A DNA stretch of 64,000 nt. Origin: Halobacteriovoraceae bacterium. GTDB lineage: Bacteria; Bdellovibrionota; Bacteriovoracia; Bacteriovoracales; Bacteriovoracaceae. Under the pieces are notes generated by a model that did not search any database, was not told where the DNA came from, and worked only from the letters and a program-made list of their open reading frames with translations. The stretch is taken from the NCBI GenBank assembly GCA_002711995.1, contig PASN01000010.1, forward strand, positions 256,485 through 320,484, written 5' to 3'. The position numbers were made by a program, and so were the translations under genes. Below are positions 1-8,047 of the stretch, one piece after another (within the stretch, counting starts at the first letter, position 1; each line of letters opens with the position of its first letter).

Positions 1-413
1 AAGACCATTGCCGTACAAGGCGCGGCACCTAGGATAATTGCTCCGGCCAAATACTCCTGGGCAAGTTCAGGATTGATATATGCTCCATAAAGTTTTTCAA
101 AAAACACCCACGCAAAGAAGGCCATTGTAAATGGTTTGATAAGCCAGTTAATAACGAGTGTTAGTCCAAGCCCTTTCGGATTTTTGCCCACATCTTTAAT
201 TGAGCCAAAGTCAACTTGAACCATCATGGGAAAAATCATAAGCCACACAAGAATGGCAACAGGTATATTGACTGATGCAATATTCATATCACTCAAAACC
301 TTAATTGAGTCTCCCAGAAGTTCACCAAGAATTATTCCACTCACAATGCATATTGCAACCCAAGCGCTTAGATACCTTTCAAAAAAACCCATTTGTTCAG
401 ACTCTTTACTCAT
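1..413 (-). CDS. arsB: ACR3-family arsenite efflux permease (partial, C-terminus off window)
   Basis: The first 137 residues of an ACR3-type (BART superfamily) permease, which exports arsenite across the inner membrane. The visible part starts MSKESEQMGFFERYLSAWVA and holds several hydrophobic segments and the loop GAAPCTAMVF, which carries the Cys conserved in ACR3 transporters. The start ATG (413-411) overlaps the stop of arsC by 8 bases, so translation is probably coupled. It is the last visible gene of a merR-type regulator, arsC, acr3 operon. The rest of the gene lies outside the window. ACR3 rather than the ArsB antiporter family is chosen from the PCTAMVF motif. Confidence 0.9.
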   Translation of the reverse strand, partial: MSKESEQMGFFERYLSAWVAICIVSGIILGELLGDSIKVLSDMNIASVNIPVAILVWLMIFPMMVQVDFGSIKDVGKNPKGLGLTLVINWLIKPFTMAFFAWVFFEKLYGAYINPELAQEYLAGAIILGAAPCTAMV

Positions 414-840
414 TTTTCCCACCTAAATAACTTTCAATATTGTTTACCATTTCTTTGATTTCATCTCTGACTCTCCTGTAGACGATCATCTTCTCTTCTT
501 CATCGTCGATATGACTTGTAAGCCTTGGAGGGTCATCAAAACCGGTGTGGATGATTTTGCCACCAGGAAAGAAAGGACAGTTTTCATGAGCATCCGAACA
601 GACGGTAAATACGTAGTCCATTTTTACCTCTGGCAGCTCGTCAGTTGTGTTCGATTCATGCCCACTAATATCCACACCGACCTCCCCCATTGCTTTAATT
701 GCAAATGGATTAAGGCCATGTTTTTTGGTGCCGGCAGAATAAAAGTTGAACTTGTCAGACTTGAGGTGCTTTCCCCAGCCCTCCGCCATTTGAGAGCGAC
801 ATGAATTGCCTGTGCATAAAAACAAAATGTTCTGTTTCAT
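406..840 (-). CDS. arsC: Thioredoxin-coupled arsenate reductase
   Basis: Cytoplasmic reductase that turns arsenate into arsenite for export by the ACR3 pump encoded next. The protein has the low-molecular-weight phosphatase loop CTGNSCRS (Cys9 to Ser16) and the redox pair Cys81 and Cys88 in CSDAHENCP. This is the same layout as the S. aureus plasmid pI258 enzyme, which uses Cys10, Cys82 and Cys89 and is recycled by thioredoxin. Length 144 aa is normal. It starts 4 bases inside the end of the MerR-type gene (ATGA overlap) and overlaps acr3 by 8 bases, so the three genes form a tight operon. Confidence 0.95.
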   Translation of the reverse strand: MKQNILFLCTGNSCRSQMAEGWGKHLKSDKFNFYSAGTKKHGLNPFAIKAMGEVGVDISGHESNTTDELPEVKMDYVFTVCSDAHENCPFFPGGKIIHTGFDDPPRLTSHIDDEEEKMIVYRRVRDEIKEMVNNIESYLGGKNE

Positions 841-1250
841 CTAGATTCTCCTTCTATAAAACAGTCTAAAATTGGACAATCGCTGAGCGGCTGGTTTAGA
901 TCGACACAACAATTTGCAAGTCCCTCAAGGGACTTCTTCATCTTTTTTAGATCTTTTATCTTCGTATCTATTTCTTTAATTTTTTCTTCAGTCTTTGAAA
1001 GAACATCACCGCACTTGGCCTTGTTCCTAATTTTCAACTCAAGCAACTCCTTCACTTCACTAAGAGTGAAGCCAAGTTCTTGAGACCTTTTTACAAAGCG
1101 AATCCGATCAATATACTCAGCAGGATAATGCCTGAATGAACCGTTCTTTTTTGGTTGTTCCAATATTCCCTTTCTCTCATAGAAACGAATGGTTTCCACA
1201 TTCACACCTGAAGACTGGGCCAGCTTTCCAATAGTTAATGATGTATTCAT
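837..1250 (-). CDS. MerR-family metalloregulator heading the arsenic operon
   Basis: A 137-aa MerR-type transcription factor: N-terminal winged helix (LTIGKLAQSSGVNVETIRFY), long dimerisation helix, and a C-terminal metal site. Its cysteines are Cys80, Cys114, Cys115, Cys125 and Cys130. MerR of Tn501 binds mercury with Cys82, Cys117 and Cys126, so the arrangement is mercury-like with one-residue shifts and an extra Cys. The ATG at 1250 is chosen because the longer reading frame (GTG at 1265) would run through the -10 box. There is no Shine-Dalgarno, and the predicted transcript starts at or beside the ATG. No merA or merT is near. The inducer (As, Hg or other thiophilic ion) is unknown. Confidence 0.88.
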   Translation of the reverse strand: MNTSLTIGKLAQSSGVNVETIRFYERKGILEQPKKNGSFRHYPAEYIDRIRFVKRSQELGFTLSEVKELLELKIRNKAKCGDVLSKTEEKIKEIDTKIKDLKKMKKSLEGLANCCVDLNQPLSDCPILDCFIEGESR

Positions 1251-1256
1251 GAGATC

Positions 1257-1288
1257 AGTATACACCCCGTACCATAGTACGGAGTCAA
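1257..1288 (-). promoter_or_regulatory. mer-type operator/promoter of the arsenic operon
   Basis: On the minus strand: TTGACT (1288-1283), a 20-base spacer, then TATACT (1262-1257). The spacer contains the dyad CCGTAC-N4-GTACGG (1267-1282). These arms are identical to the Tn501 mer operator half-sites, and the over-long 19-20 bp spacer is the hallmark of promoters that MerR proteins activate by untwisting DNA. The -10 box ends 6 bases before the regulator ATG. Confidence 0.85.
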
Positions 1289-1472
1289 TTTTTTTGTCTA
1301 CAAATCTTCACTGTATTTAAAACGGCCAAGTTCCGAAGGGATTTTAGGTGTCAGGATCTCACCAGTGTCAAATAAATTTGCAAATGTAGGTCTCCATGTA
1401 CCTGAATTTACAAATGTATTAATGGTATCTTAATTGCAAAAACCTTTGATAGAGATTGTACAAGGAGTCACA

Positions 1473-2807
1473 ATGAAACCGAACAAAAGCCTCTTATTCT
1501 TAATTCCTTTAGTTACATTTGCCATAGGCTGTGGAAAGAAAAATGGTGGTGGAAAAGGGGCAACTTCCCTAGATGATATAGATACTGCTTTAAACACTCC
1601 AGCAGTGGTTGCAGAGGAGCCCGACTTTAGCCAAGGTTTCGATAGCTTTGATTTTGATGGAAAGTCCACATTGGCAAGCTTTGGTCTCTTTGGTCGTTCA
1701 GACAAACAAGAATACATCAATGATGGAAAAATAAAGTTCGATCTGCTTTGGTCTAAAAGAACAAGAAACTTTATAGCTGACCAACTTGGAAGAGATAGAT
1801 CAGAAATGAATCACAACCTAACAAATCAGCTCTGTGAACCTAGGTTGGAAATCCATAAAGACAATGAAAGTAAAGTTGCAGAGCTGGACTCTGCTCTCTC
1901 GCACTGCGGAATTGATGGCGATGTGCCTGCGCAAGTCCAAATGAGAAGTTTCATTCCAACTACAATCGGACATAAATACACTCTAAGCTTTAAGTATAAA
2001 ATGAAGAGCTTTGAAGATATGGACAACAAGTCCTACAGACATCTACTAGTTCGCTTTGGCAAATTCAAACAAAAATATGATCCGGCCTTTGACGAATACA
2101 TCAAGGTGGATGTTGAGATTGTGGCAACAAGCAAACACACCAAACTTGCATTTGCTGACAACGGAAAAGCAGATGGGCATGGAGTTTTTTTAGACGACAT
2201 ACAAGTTAAGGACCTTGGCGAGGTTGAGCACTATGGTGCGTGTTTAAACAACTTCAAACTTAACTCAAAAGGCTTTAAAAAGTGTGTAAATGGAGAGATC
2301 GCTTCAGATGTCGCATGTTCATTCGATAATCCTGCAGATGCGGTTGTTCGTTACAAAGAGGGCAAAAATGTTAGCTCAAGGAGAGCGAATGTGGACAACA
2401 TGTTCACGGTTGAAGACCCTAAGAGAGGTAAAATAAACTTCTTATCCCTAGGTCTTGGCGGGCACGTGAGAGTAAAATGTGGAATAGAAAAGACACCTGC
2501 TCTATTTGATGTCTATGAAAAGACATTGAGCTTTGGCGAAGTGTCCTGGGGCAACGTAAGCATGAGTAACTACCCTGAAGTTGCCGTTGTTAAGATTAAA
2601 CTGCAAAACTGTGTGGATGAATCTTTAAATAGAACTATAAAACTTGCAAACGTTGGCACCGCCGAGTTTTTTGAATATAGCTTTACTCAAGACGAGGAAG
2701 GACGCTCCTTTGAGGGTTGTAAAATGAGCAACCTCACAATAAAGGACATTACTCCAAGCGGTCCAAGCTATGACGGCTTTGATGTGAATTCATTTGAGTT
2801 TTATTAA
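1473..2807 (+). CDS. Secreted lipoprotein with possible carbohydrate-binding-like module
   Basis: A 444-aa predicted lipoprotein. The ATG at 1473 is preceded by AAGGAG (1462-1467). The N-terminus is a short positive stretch, a hydrophobic core and a lipobox ending FAIGC (Cys about residue 20), followed by a Gly/Lys-rich linker. Around residues 160-230 a segment (HKYTLSFKYKM ... GVFLDDIQVKDLG) resembles the jelly-roll ligand-binding modules of secreted proteins. Many Cys in the second half suggest disulphides. It stands alone between the arsenic operon and a convergent lipoprotein gene. Function unknown; the fold suggestion is weak. Confidence 0.72.
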   Translation: MKPNKSLLFLIPLVTFAIGCGKKNGGGKGATSLDDIDTALNTPAVVAEEPDFSQGFDSFDFDGKSTLASFGLFGRSDKQEYINDGKIKFDLLWSKRTRNFIADQLGRDRSEMNHNLTNQLCEPRLEIHKDNESKVAELDSALSHCGIDGDVPAQVQMRSFIPTTIGHKYTLSFKYKMKSFEDMDNKSYRHLLVRFGKFKQKYDPAFDEYIKVDVEIVATSKHTKLAFADNGKADGHGVFLDDIQVKDLGEVEHYGACLNNFKLNSKGFKKCVNGEIASDVACSFDNPADAVVRYKEGKNVSSRRANVDNMFTVEDPKRGKINFLSLGLGGHVRVKCGIEKTPALFDVYEKTLSFGEVSWGNVSMSNYPEVAVVKIKLQNCVDESLNRTIKLANVGTAEFFEYSFTQDEEGRSFEGCKMSNLTIKDITPSGPSYDGFDVNSFEFY

Positions 2808-2834
2808 ATTTTGAATAGATAGTTATCCTTGAGT

Positions 2835-2865
2835 CAGGTCTTAATCCTATTGAGATTAAGGCCTG
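2835..2865. terminator. Hairpin between convergent genes
   Basis: Inverted repeat CAGGTCTTAATC / GATTAAGGCCTG around a 7-base loop, 11 of 12 positions paired as Watson-Crick. It lies between the stop of the plus-strand lipoprotein (2807) and the end of the minus-strand gene, whose stop codon (2856-2858) sits inside the right arm. There is no clear U-tract on either side, so a termination role for both genes is inferred. Confidence 0.5.
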
Positions 2866-4526
2866 TAAACACACCTAAACCCAACCTCAGAGTTACTCCA
2901 ACTAGTCGTTTGGTTTATCTGTATGCTAAAGGCGCCAGAATTTACTGTACCTGTATAAGAGCCGCCTCTTCTAATTACGCCTCCTGTTGAATAAGTATTT
3001 ACCGCCATTCTCCCTAGACCCTTATCTGAATTATAACCACTAACTCCAGCGGGGTTTTCAGGGCGAAATGTGTCATTGCTAATACCACTACAGGTCTTCC
3101 AATACACCTCAGTCCAAGCACCATCACAATTAGCAGGAGCCTCATCGTAGCTGCCCCCGGCAGTCCAATCCGTTAATTCAGCCACATTTCCGGCAAAGTC
3201 CCAGATTACACTTCCATTCAAAAGCCTTGACCTTGCTTTCAAGTTTCTACTTGTGCCGTATTCAGGATTGGCACCATCATATCCACAGGCGTCATTGAGA
3301 CCGTTGTTTCCTCTTCTAAGGCAGCCATTTCCAACAACACCACTTGTCCAGTTCTGAGGATTTGATTCAATATTTAAAGCGATGGTCATCCATTCATAAT
3401 TTGAAATTAGATCATAACCAGTTCCAAGAGAGGTGCACTCACTTTTTGCATTGTTGGCGCTAATAGACCTCCATGGTGACGTTTCTGGTTGAGAAGTTGG
3501 GACTCCACCAACATTTTTGGCCTCGTATTGCATCACGCAGAAACTATCCACTCCCAAGGATGAATTTGATGTCACTGGAACAAATCCAGAAGGGCACGTG
3601 ACAGCACTTAAATTTATCTCTGTATTCCCAGAACTATGGGAGCCATCGCTTACACTCACAGTTGCGGTGCAGCTTGAGTTTGCCGATGTGGGAATTGTTC
3701 CAGTCAACTCTCCAGTTGATGAATTGATTGAGAAATATCCTCACGGATCATTTGTCAGGCTCCATGTGAATGAGCCTGAGTCTGGATCATTTGCCGTTAG
3801 AGAACAACTATAGCTATCCCCCATAAAGTATTCTTTACAGCTTTGAGATATTGAAGGAGCGTCGTTTACAGCTGCAATGTTTAAAGTGGCAGTTGAAGTG
3901 TTGGATGACTGGCCATTTGTTTTAACAAGGTAGTCAAAGCTTGCGCTGCCGTTGTAGTTGGCATCTCCTGTAACCCCCACAGAACATTCTCCACCAGAGC
4001 ATGAACAGGGAGTGGTAACTGAAACATTTGAAAGAGTGCTTACCTCGCATGCGGTGGCGTCCTTATCATCGGTATAGCCAAGTTCAATAATGGACTCAAC
4101 GTCTTCATTAAAAGTTGACGCAGTAAAGCCAGCAGTTACAGGTGGACTCGAGCTCGCGACACTGACGTTTACAACTTTTTCAAGAGTTGAAGTTTTAATT
4201 GTAATAGTTGCTGTGCCAAGATTTTGCAGATCCAACACACCTTTTTTGCCTCCAGACTCAATGGTTAAGTCTCCTACAGAGCCATCTAAATTCCACGTTA
4301 CGGCCACATTGCTGGGAGCCCCTCCATTTATTGTTATAAGAGGAAGAAGCTCTATTTCTTGTCCTATCTCACAATCTATATTTTCCACAATCGCAGTTTG
4401 ACTTACCTCACCTTGAGCAAGATAGAGTTTTTTAAAGAGAGCGCCTTCTCCAGAAACGCTACCTCCTCCACCGCTGCAGCTTGCAAAAAATATTAAAACA
4501 ACAAAAAATTTGAGGGACCTAATCAT
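2856..4526 (-). pseudogene. SUMF1-like-fold lipoprotein interrupted by an in-frame TGA
   Basis: One reading frame of 556 codons broken only by a TGA at 3743-3741 (codon 262). The N-terminal part (4526-3744) has a lipoprotein signal ending FFASCSGGG, then Ig/cadherin-like repeats (VNDAPSIS, SFTWSLTNDP). Directly after the TGA, in the same frame, comes GYFSINSSTGELTGTIPTS, which finishes the cadherin-like repeat, then a SUMF1/formylglycine-generating-enzyme-like domain (WDFAGNVAELTD, IRRGGSY, VGFRCV at the end). The domain is probably structural here. The second half has only a TTG at 3707 as a possible restart, with no signal peptide. Called a pseudogene from a nonsense mutation; readthrough or a sequencing error cannot be excluded. 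Confidence 0.8.
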
Positions 4527-4640
4527 AATAAAATCTTAACACAATATCTAAAATTAGAGCTTTAAGAGGAAAAATCATTCAATTTCAATTAAGAAAACTT
4601 TGAAGAGACGGAAACTTGCAAAGAAAATTTGGCAGATTTG

Positions 4641-4666
4641 TTCGACCTCCAAAAAAGGAGGTCGAA
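4641..4666 (-). terminator. Strong hairpin after the peroxidase gene
   Basis: Perfect 10-bp stem TTCGACCTCC / GGAGGTCGAA with a 6-base A (plus) or U (minus) loop. It begins 9 bases past the peroxidase stop on the minus strand. No U-tract follows, so it may be a 3'-end stabiliser or Rho-linked stop rather than a classical intrinsic terminator. Confidence 0.6.
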
Positions 4667-4674
4667 ACAAGGTT

Positions 4675-5223
4675 TTAGGATTTAACTAGCTCTTGGACTT
4701 TGCCAACTATTTTATCGTCCTGGGGAGAAACATCTGGGAAGAATCGTTCAACAATGTTGCCATTTTCATCTAGGAGAAACTTCTCGAAGTTCCAGTGAAT
4801 ATCTTTCTTGTCACCGGTGATTAGGCCTTTATCAGTAAGAAGCTTTTCAAAGTCTCCGCTTTCATTTCTCACGGCCTCTTCCCTTCCTTCGGTTAATGCT
4901 TGATAAAGAGGGTGTTGATTCTCGCCTTTAACAACAATCTTCTGAAGGATAGGAAACTCAACCCCAAAGTTTAATTTGCAAAAGCTTTGAATTTCATCGG
5001 TGGATCCTGGTTCTTGTTCGAGAAACTCATTTGCGGGAAAGCCTAGAATCTCAAGTCCTTGCTCTTTGTACTCTTTGTAAAGAGCTTGAAGGGCCTCATA
5101 TTGAGGTGTAAGGCCACACTTAGAGGCGGTGTTTACAATTAGATATGCCTTTGCAGGGAAGTCCTTCAAGGTTTTGCTCTCTCCTTGGGCATTCTTAAAT
5201 GGTATTTCTTTAATAGTGCTCAT
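4675..5223 (-). CDS. Glutathione-peroxidase-family (BtuE-like) thiol peroxidase
   Basis: A 182-aa thioredoxin-fold peroxidase of the GPx family, predicted to reduce peroxides in the cytoplasm (no signal peptide). The peroxidatic Cys36 is in NTASKCGLTPQYE, and the Trp-Asn of the catalytic tetrad is in HWNFEKFL. Cys82 in FCKLNFGVEFPI may serve as resolving Cys. The usual FPCNQF loop reads FPANEF here: the loop Cys is Ala and the tetrad Gln is Glu. The following LEQEPGS matches E. coli BtuE. It lies 5 bases after an alcohol dehydrogenase gene and is probably cotranscribed with it. Bacterial members usually take electrons from thioredoxin. Confidence 0.88.
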   Translation of the reverse strand: MSTIKEIPFKNAQGESKTLKDFPAKAYLIVNTASKCGLTPQYEALQALYKEYKEQGLEILGFPANEFLEQEPGSTDEIQSFCKLNFGVEFPILQKIVVKGENQHPLYQALTEGREEAVRNESGDFEKLLTDKGLITGDKKDIHWNFEKFLLDENGNIVERFFPDVSPQDDKIVGKVQELVKS

Positions 5224-5228
5224 TTTTT

Positions 5229-6284
5229 CTACTCCTTGTCTTTGTCTATAGATTCCATATTTATAACAAAGCGATACTTAACATCGCCTTTTTTCATTCT
5301 TTCAAATGCTGTATTGATCTCTTGCATGTCAATCATTTCGCAGTCTGGATAGATATCGTGTTTAGCACAGAAGTCGAGAACCTCTTGAGTTGCTTCAATT
5401 CCACCAATCACGCTTGCAGCGACCCTTTTTCTTCCCCCAAGAAGAAGCCCTGAGTGAAAGCTTGGGATATTGTCGATTGCTCCAACAATGATTAGCGTTC
5501 CATCAATGTCCAATGTTTGAATATATGGACTAAGATCATGAGCAACTGGTACTGTGTCGATTATAACGTCTAATGAATTTGCGGCCTTCTGCATTTGCTG
5601 TTCATCTTTGGAAATAACCACATGATTTGCTCCTAGTTTTTTTGCCTCCAAGGCCTTGTCTTTACTCGTTGTGAAAAGCGTGACTTCAGCACCCATAGCG
5701 GCCGCTAGTTTTACGGCCATATGTCCTAAGCCTCCAAGGCCAACAACTCCAACTCGATCTCCTTTCTCAACCCCCCATTCTTTCAGTGGTGAATAAGTCG
5801 TTACACCTGCGCATAGAATAGGAGCAACTTTTGAAAGTTCCATTTTTTCAGGGACTCTTAAAACAAATTCTTCCCTTACAACTATATTGTCAGAGTATCC
5901 GCCATAGGTTATCTCACCATCCACTCTATCTTTACTGTTATAGGTTTGGGTGGATCCCTCTTCACAGAATTGCTCTTCGTTGGACTTACAAGGAGAACAG
6001 TTCTGACAGCTATCAACCATGCAGCCCACGGCCACGAGATCTCCTTCCTTGTACTTATTAACTTTAGGGCCTACATTGGTGACCACCCCTACGATTTCGT
6101 GTCCTGGGACTAAAGGATAATTAGATCCATGCCAGTCGTTCTTGGCCTGATGCAGATCCGAGTGGCAAACTCCGCAGTATTTGATGTCTATGGCGACATC
6201 ATTGGCCCGAAGCTCTCTCCTGTTAAAGCTAAATGGTTTTAGCGGTGACTCCTTGTCAAAGGCTGCGTATCCAATTGTATTCAT
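5229..6284 (-). CDS. Zinc-dependent NADP(H) alcohol dehydrogenase / aldehyde reductase (YahK/AdhC type)
   Basis: A 351-aa medium-chain dehydrogenase. Catalytic zinc ligands are in YCGVCHSDLH and PGHEIVGVV; the structural zinc site is the four-Cys lobe CQNCSPCKSNEEQFC. The nucleotide-binding Rossmann motif is GVVGLGGLGHMAVKLA. The pattern fits the cinnamyl-alcohol-dehydrogenase-like branch (E. coli YahK), which reduces a wide range of aldehydes with NADPH. It heads a two-gene unit with the GPx-like peroxidase, suggesting detoxification of reactive aldehydes and peroxides. Its own promoter is visible upstream. Confidence 0.92.
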   Translation of the reverse strand: MNTIGYAAFDKESPLKPFSFNRRELRANDVAIDIKYCGVCHSDLHQAKNDWHGSNYPLVPGHEIVGVVTNVGPKVNKYKEGDLVAVGCMVDSCQNCSPCKSNEEQFCEEGSTQTYNSKDRVDGEITYGGYSDNIVVREEFVLRVPEKMELSKVAPILCAGVTTYSPLKEWGVEKGDRVGVVGLGGLGHMAVKLAAAMGAEVTLFTTSKDKALEAKKLGANHVVISKDEQQMQKAANSLDVIIDTVPVAHDLSPYIQTLDIDGTLIIVGAIDNIPSFHSGLLLGGRKRVAASVIGGIEATQEVLDFCAKHDIYPDCEMIDMQEINTAFERMKKGDVKYRFVINMESIDKDKE

Positions 6285-6314
6285 TAATCCTCCATTTTAC
6301 CTTGTACACAAACT

Positions 6315-6343
6315 AATCTAACAAAACAAAGTCACAGCATCAA
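6315..6343 (-). promoter_or_regulatory. Promoter of the alcohol dehydrogenase-peroxidase unit
   Basis: Minus strand TTGATG (6343-6338), a 17-base spacer, and TAGATT (6320-6315), about 30 bases before the dehydrogenase ATG. A 12-bp palindrome TTTGCACGCAAA (6347-6358) sits directly upstream of the -35 box, where an activator could bind. Confidence 0.5.
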
Positions 6344-6425
6344 TAGTTTGCACGCAAATTAAACTGAAATCTTATGAATATTAAATACTTGAAGCCATTC
6401 TATGGTTGTGAAAAAGGATATTTTT

Positions 6426-6446
6426 CACCTCCGGGAGCCGGAGGTG
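6426..6446 (-). terminator. Hairpin downstream of cvfB
   Basis: Perfect 9-bp GC-rich stem CACCTCCGG / CCGGAGGTG with a 3-base loop, 35 bases after the stop of the minus-strand gene. It is followed on that strand by A residues rather than U, so it is an unusual terminator or a 3'-end processing hairpin. Confidence 0.5.
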
Positions 6447-6481
6447 TTAATTGACTTTTGAGATAGAAAAAGAATGGGCCT

Positions 6482-7333
6482 TTAAGCTTTTTCAGGGCCT
6501 GCAAGCTCAATGCTATCCTTGTTGATAACGATCTTTCTATCTTTATAGAGCATTCCGACCGCGGCCTTGAACGTCTTTTTACTCATGGCGAACATCTCAT
6601 AGATATCTTCAGGAGAGCTTTTATCAGTAAGTGGAATCTTGCCACCGTGTTTTTTAATCTCAAGCAGAACCTTGTCTTTTGATTCAAAAAGGTTTCTGGC
6701 ACCTTGAGGCTGAAGCGCCACATCCACCAACCCATCTTGGCGAATCTTTTTCACATAGCCGCGATAGCGTTTATCCAGCTCAATCTGTTGGAACACTTCA
6801 CTCTTGTAAAGCATTCCAAGATACTTTTTATTGATAATTGTTCTGTATCCTAAATCGCTATGTTGAACTGGAACAATGTCCACTTTTGAATTCTCTTCAA
6901 TATCAAAATCGGTAGCTTCAAGGTGTTTACCTAGTTTAGTCGTTCCATAAATTCGATTCGTGCCTTCTTCAAGGCATATTTTTACAAGCGCCCAGTCATC
7001 GACTCTAAGTTTTACTTTTTGTTCATTTCCAGGAACTAGAAGATCTTTCTCCATTCCCCAGTCTAGGAAAGCTCCAAACTCAGGTGCTTCCACAACCTGA
7101 AGACACGCATACTCCCCTACCTGGGCCTTGGGAATAGCTCCACTTGCAAGAAGTCTTTCAGTGTTAGTGTCTAGGTATACGAACACTTCAAGCTTTTCTC
7201 CAATCTTGAGCTCTTTTGGAGCGTGTCGTAGCGGAAGAAAGACTTGCTCTTCCGATGCCTCTGGCCTTAGCGAGTAGCCGTCGGTTCCTTTGGAGTTAAC
7301 TATTAATTTATTTACTTTGCCTATTTGAAGCAT
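6482..7333 (-). CDS. cvfB: CvfB/YitL-family S1-like RNA-binding protein
   Basis: A 283-aa cytoplasmic protein. The N-terminus (MLQIGKVNKLIV) and middle parts (FGAFLDWGMEKDLLVPGNEQ; RYRGYVKKIRQDGLVDVAL) are repeated S1/OB-like domains. The C-terminus (SSPEDIYEMFAMSKKTFKAA) is a winged helix. This order is typical of CvfB, an RNA-binding protein known in Staphylococcus to affect virulence gene expression and widespread in bacteria. Length is normal. It is monocistronic with its own 3' hairpin. The molecular role in this organism is not known. Confidence 0.9.
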   Translation of the reverse strand: MLQIGKVNKLIVNSKGTDGYSLRPEASEEQVFLPLRHAPKELKIGEKLEVFVYLDTNTERLLASGAIPKAQVGEYACLQVVEAPEFGAFLDWGMEKDLLVPGNEQKVKLRVDDWALVKICLEEGTNRIYGTTKLGKHLEATDFDIEENSKVDIVPVQHSDLGYRTIINKKYLGMLYKSEVFQQIELDKRYRGYVKKIRQDGLVDVALQPQGARNLFESKDKVLLEIKKHGGKIPLTDKSSPEDIYEMFAMSKKTFKAAVGMLYKDRKIVINKDSIELAGPEKA

Positions 7334-7424
7334 GCATATCCTTGAAAGTTGTAATTATAAAGTGGTTGTAACCTCTAGAGTCCGTTGTGCCCATTGATAT
7401 CTGTAAGGATTACTCATTATTTGG

Positions 7425-7967
7425 TTACATTGCGATTTTAAAGCTAACCAAGGCCCCTGGGACAAAGGTGTAGATAGCATCTTTTGCGTCAACTGTCCCA
7501 TGCCCTTTGGAGTCGTAAACCTCTTTAGCTATGCCGGCCAAAAGAGCGGCCCCAGATCCAGTTAGAGCGCAGATCAACCTGTTATCTTTGCCTCCAAGAA
7601 CTTTCTCGCATATCTTCACGGCACCAGCAGATATTAAAGCGCCAATAATAGCATGCTTTTGCTTGTCTTTATCCGCTTGAAGCAATGTGTGCGCGATAGT
7701 GGTGGCGAGAGATATATCCACGGCCCTTTGAAATAACGAGTTATCCAATATGGATTTCTTTGGCGTGCCACAAGAGTACTGGTGAGCGTCCATCCCTGCA
7801 TACTCTGAAAGCTCGCCTCGGGTGACTTTAATGGACCCAATCTCAACTATTTCTTCTTCGAAGCTTTTTGTGTCTTCATAAGATACTTTTTTGGCCTTAA
7901 ACCGGTACTCATCTCCAAAGGCGTTTAAAGATAAGAGGAGTGCAATCAAATTTATAAAGGTTTTCAT
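7425..7967 (-). CDS. Secreted YfiM/DUF2279-like protein
   Basis: A 180-aa protein with signal peptide MKTFINLIALLLSLNAFGDE; the ATG at 7967 is preferred over the upstream in-frame start, which would put charged residues and two Cys before the signal core. The C-terminal half (DKDKQKHAIIGALISAGA ... AALLAGIAKEVYDSKGHGT) matches the pattern of YfiM-like envelope proteins: a DKxxH segment, small-residue membrane-like helices and AGxxKExxDS. Function of that family is unknown. There is no obvious operon partner; the phytochrome gene upstream ends 80 bases away. Confidence 0.6.
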   Translation of the reverse strand: MKTFINLIALLLSLNAFGDEYRFKAKKVSYEDTKSFEEEIVEIGSIKVTRGELSEYAGMDAHQYSCGTPKKSILDNSLFQRAVDISLATTIAHTLLQADKDKQKHAIIGALISAGAVKICEKVLGGKDNRLICALTGSGAALLAGIAKEVYDSKGHGTVDAKDAIYTFVPGALVSFKIAM

Positions 7968-8047
7968 ACACTTAAAAGAGCACAAAAGGTGCCATTAATT
8001 GATTAGAAAATCGGCTATTTAAGGAACTAAAAGTGTCGATAGTTTAA

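Noticed and set aside
3741-3743. Recoding of TGA as Trp or Gly in this organism.
   Set aside because: Many intact genes here end in TGA in exactly the expected place (for example ATGA overlaps of the arsenic, bphO-bphP and RND operons), so TGA is a normal stop.
6342-6360. A stretch AATAGTTTGCAC(G/A)CAAAT shared between 6342-6359 (upstream of the alcohol dehydrogenase) and 45590-45607 (upstream of a barrel gene), suggesting a common regulator.
   Set aside because: One such 18-base near match between two places is expected by chance in 64 kb of AT-rich sequence, and in the second site it overlaps the -35 box. A genome-wide search would be needed.
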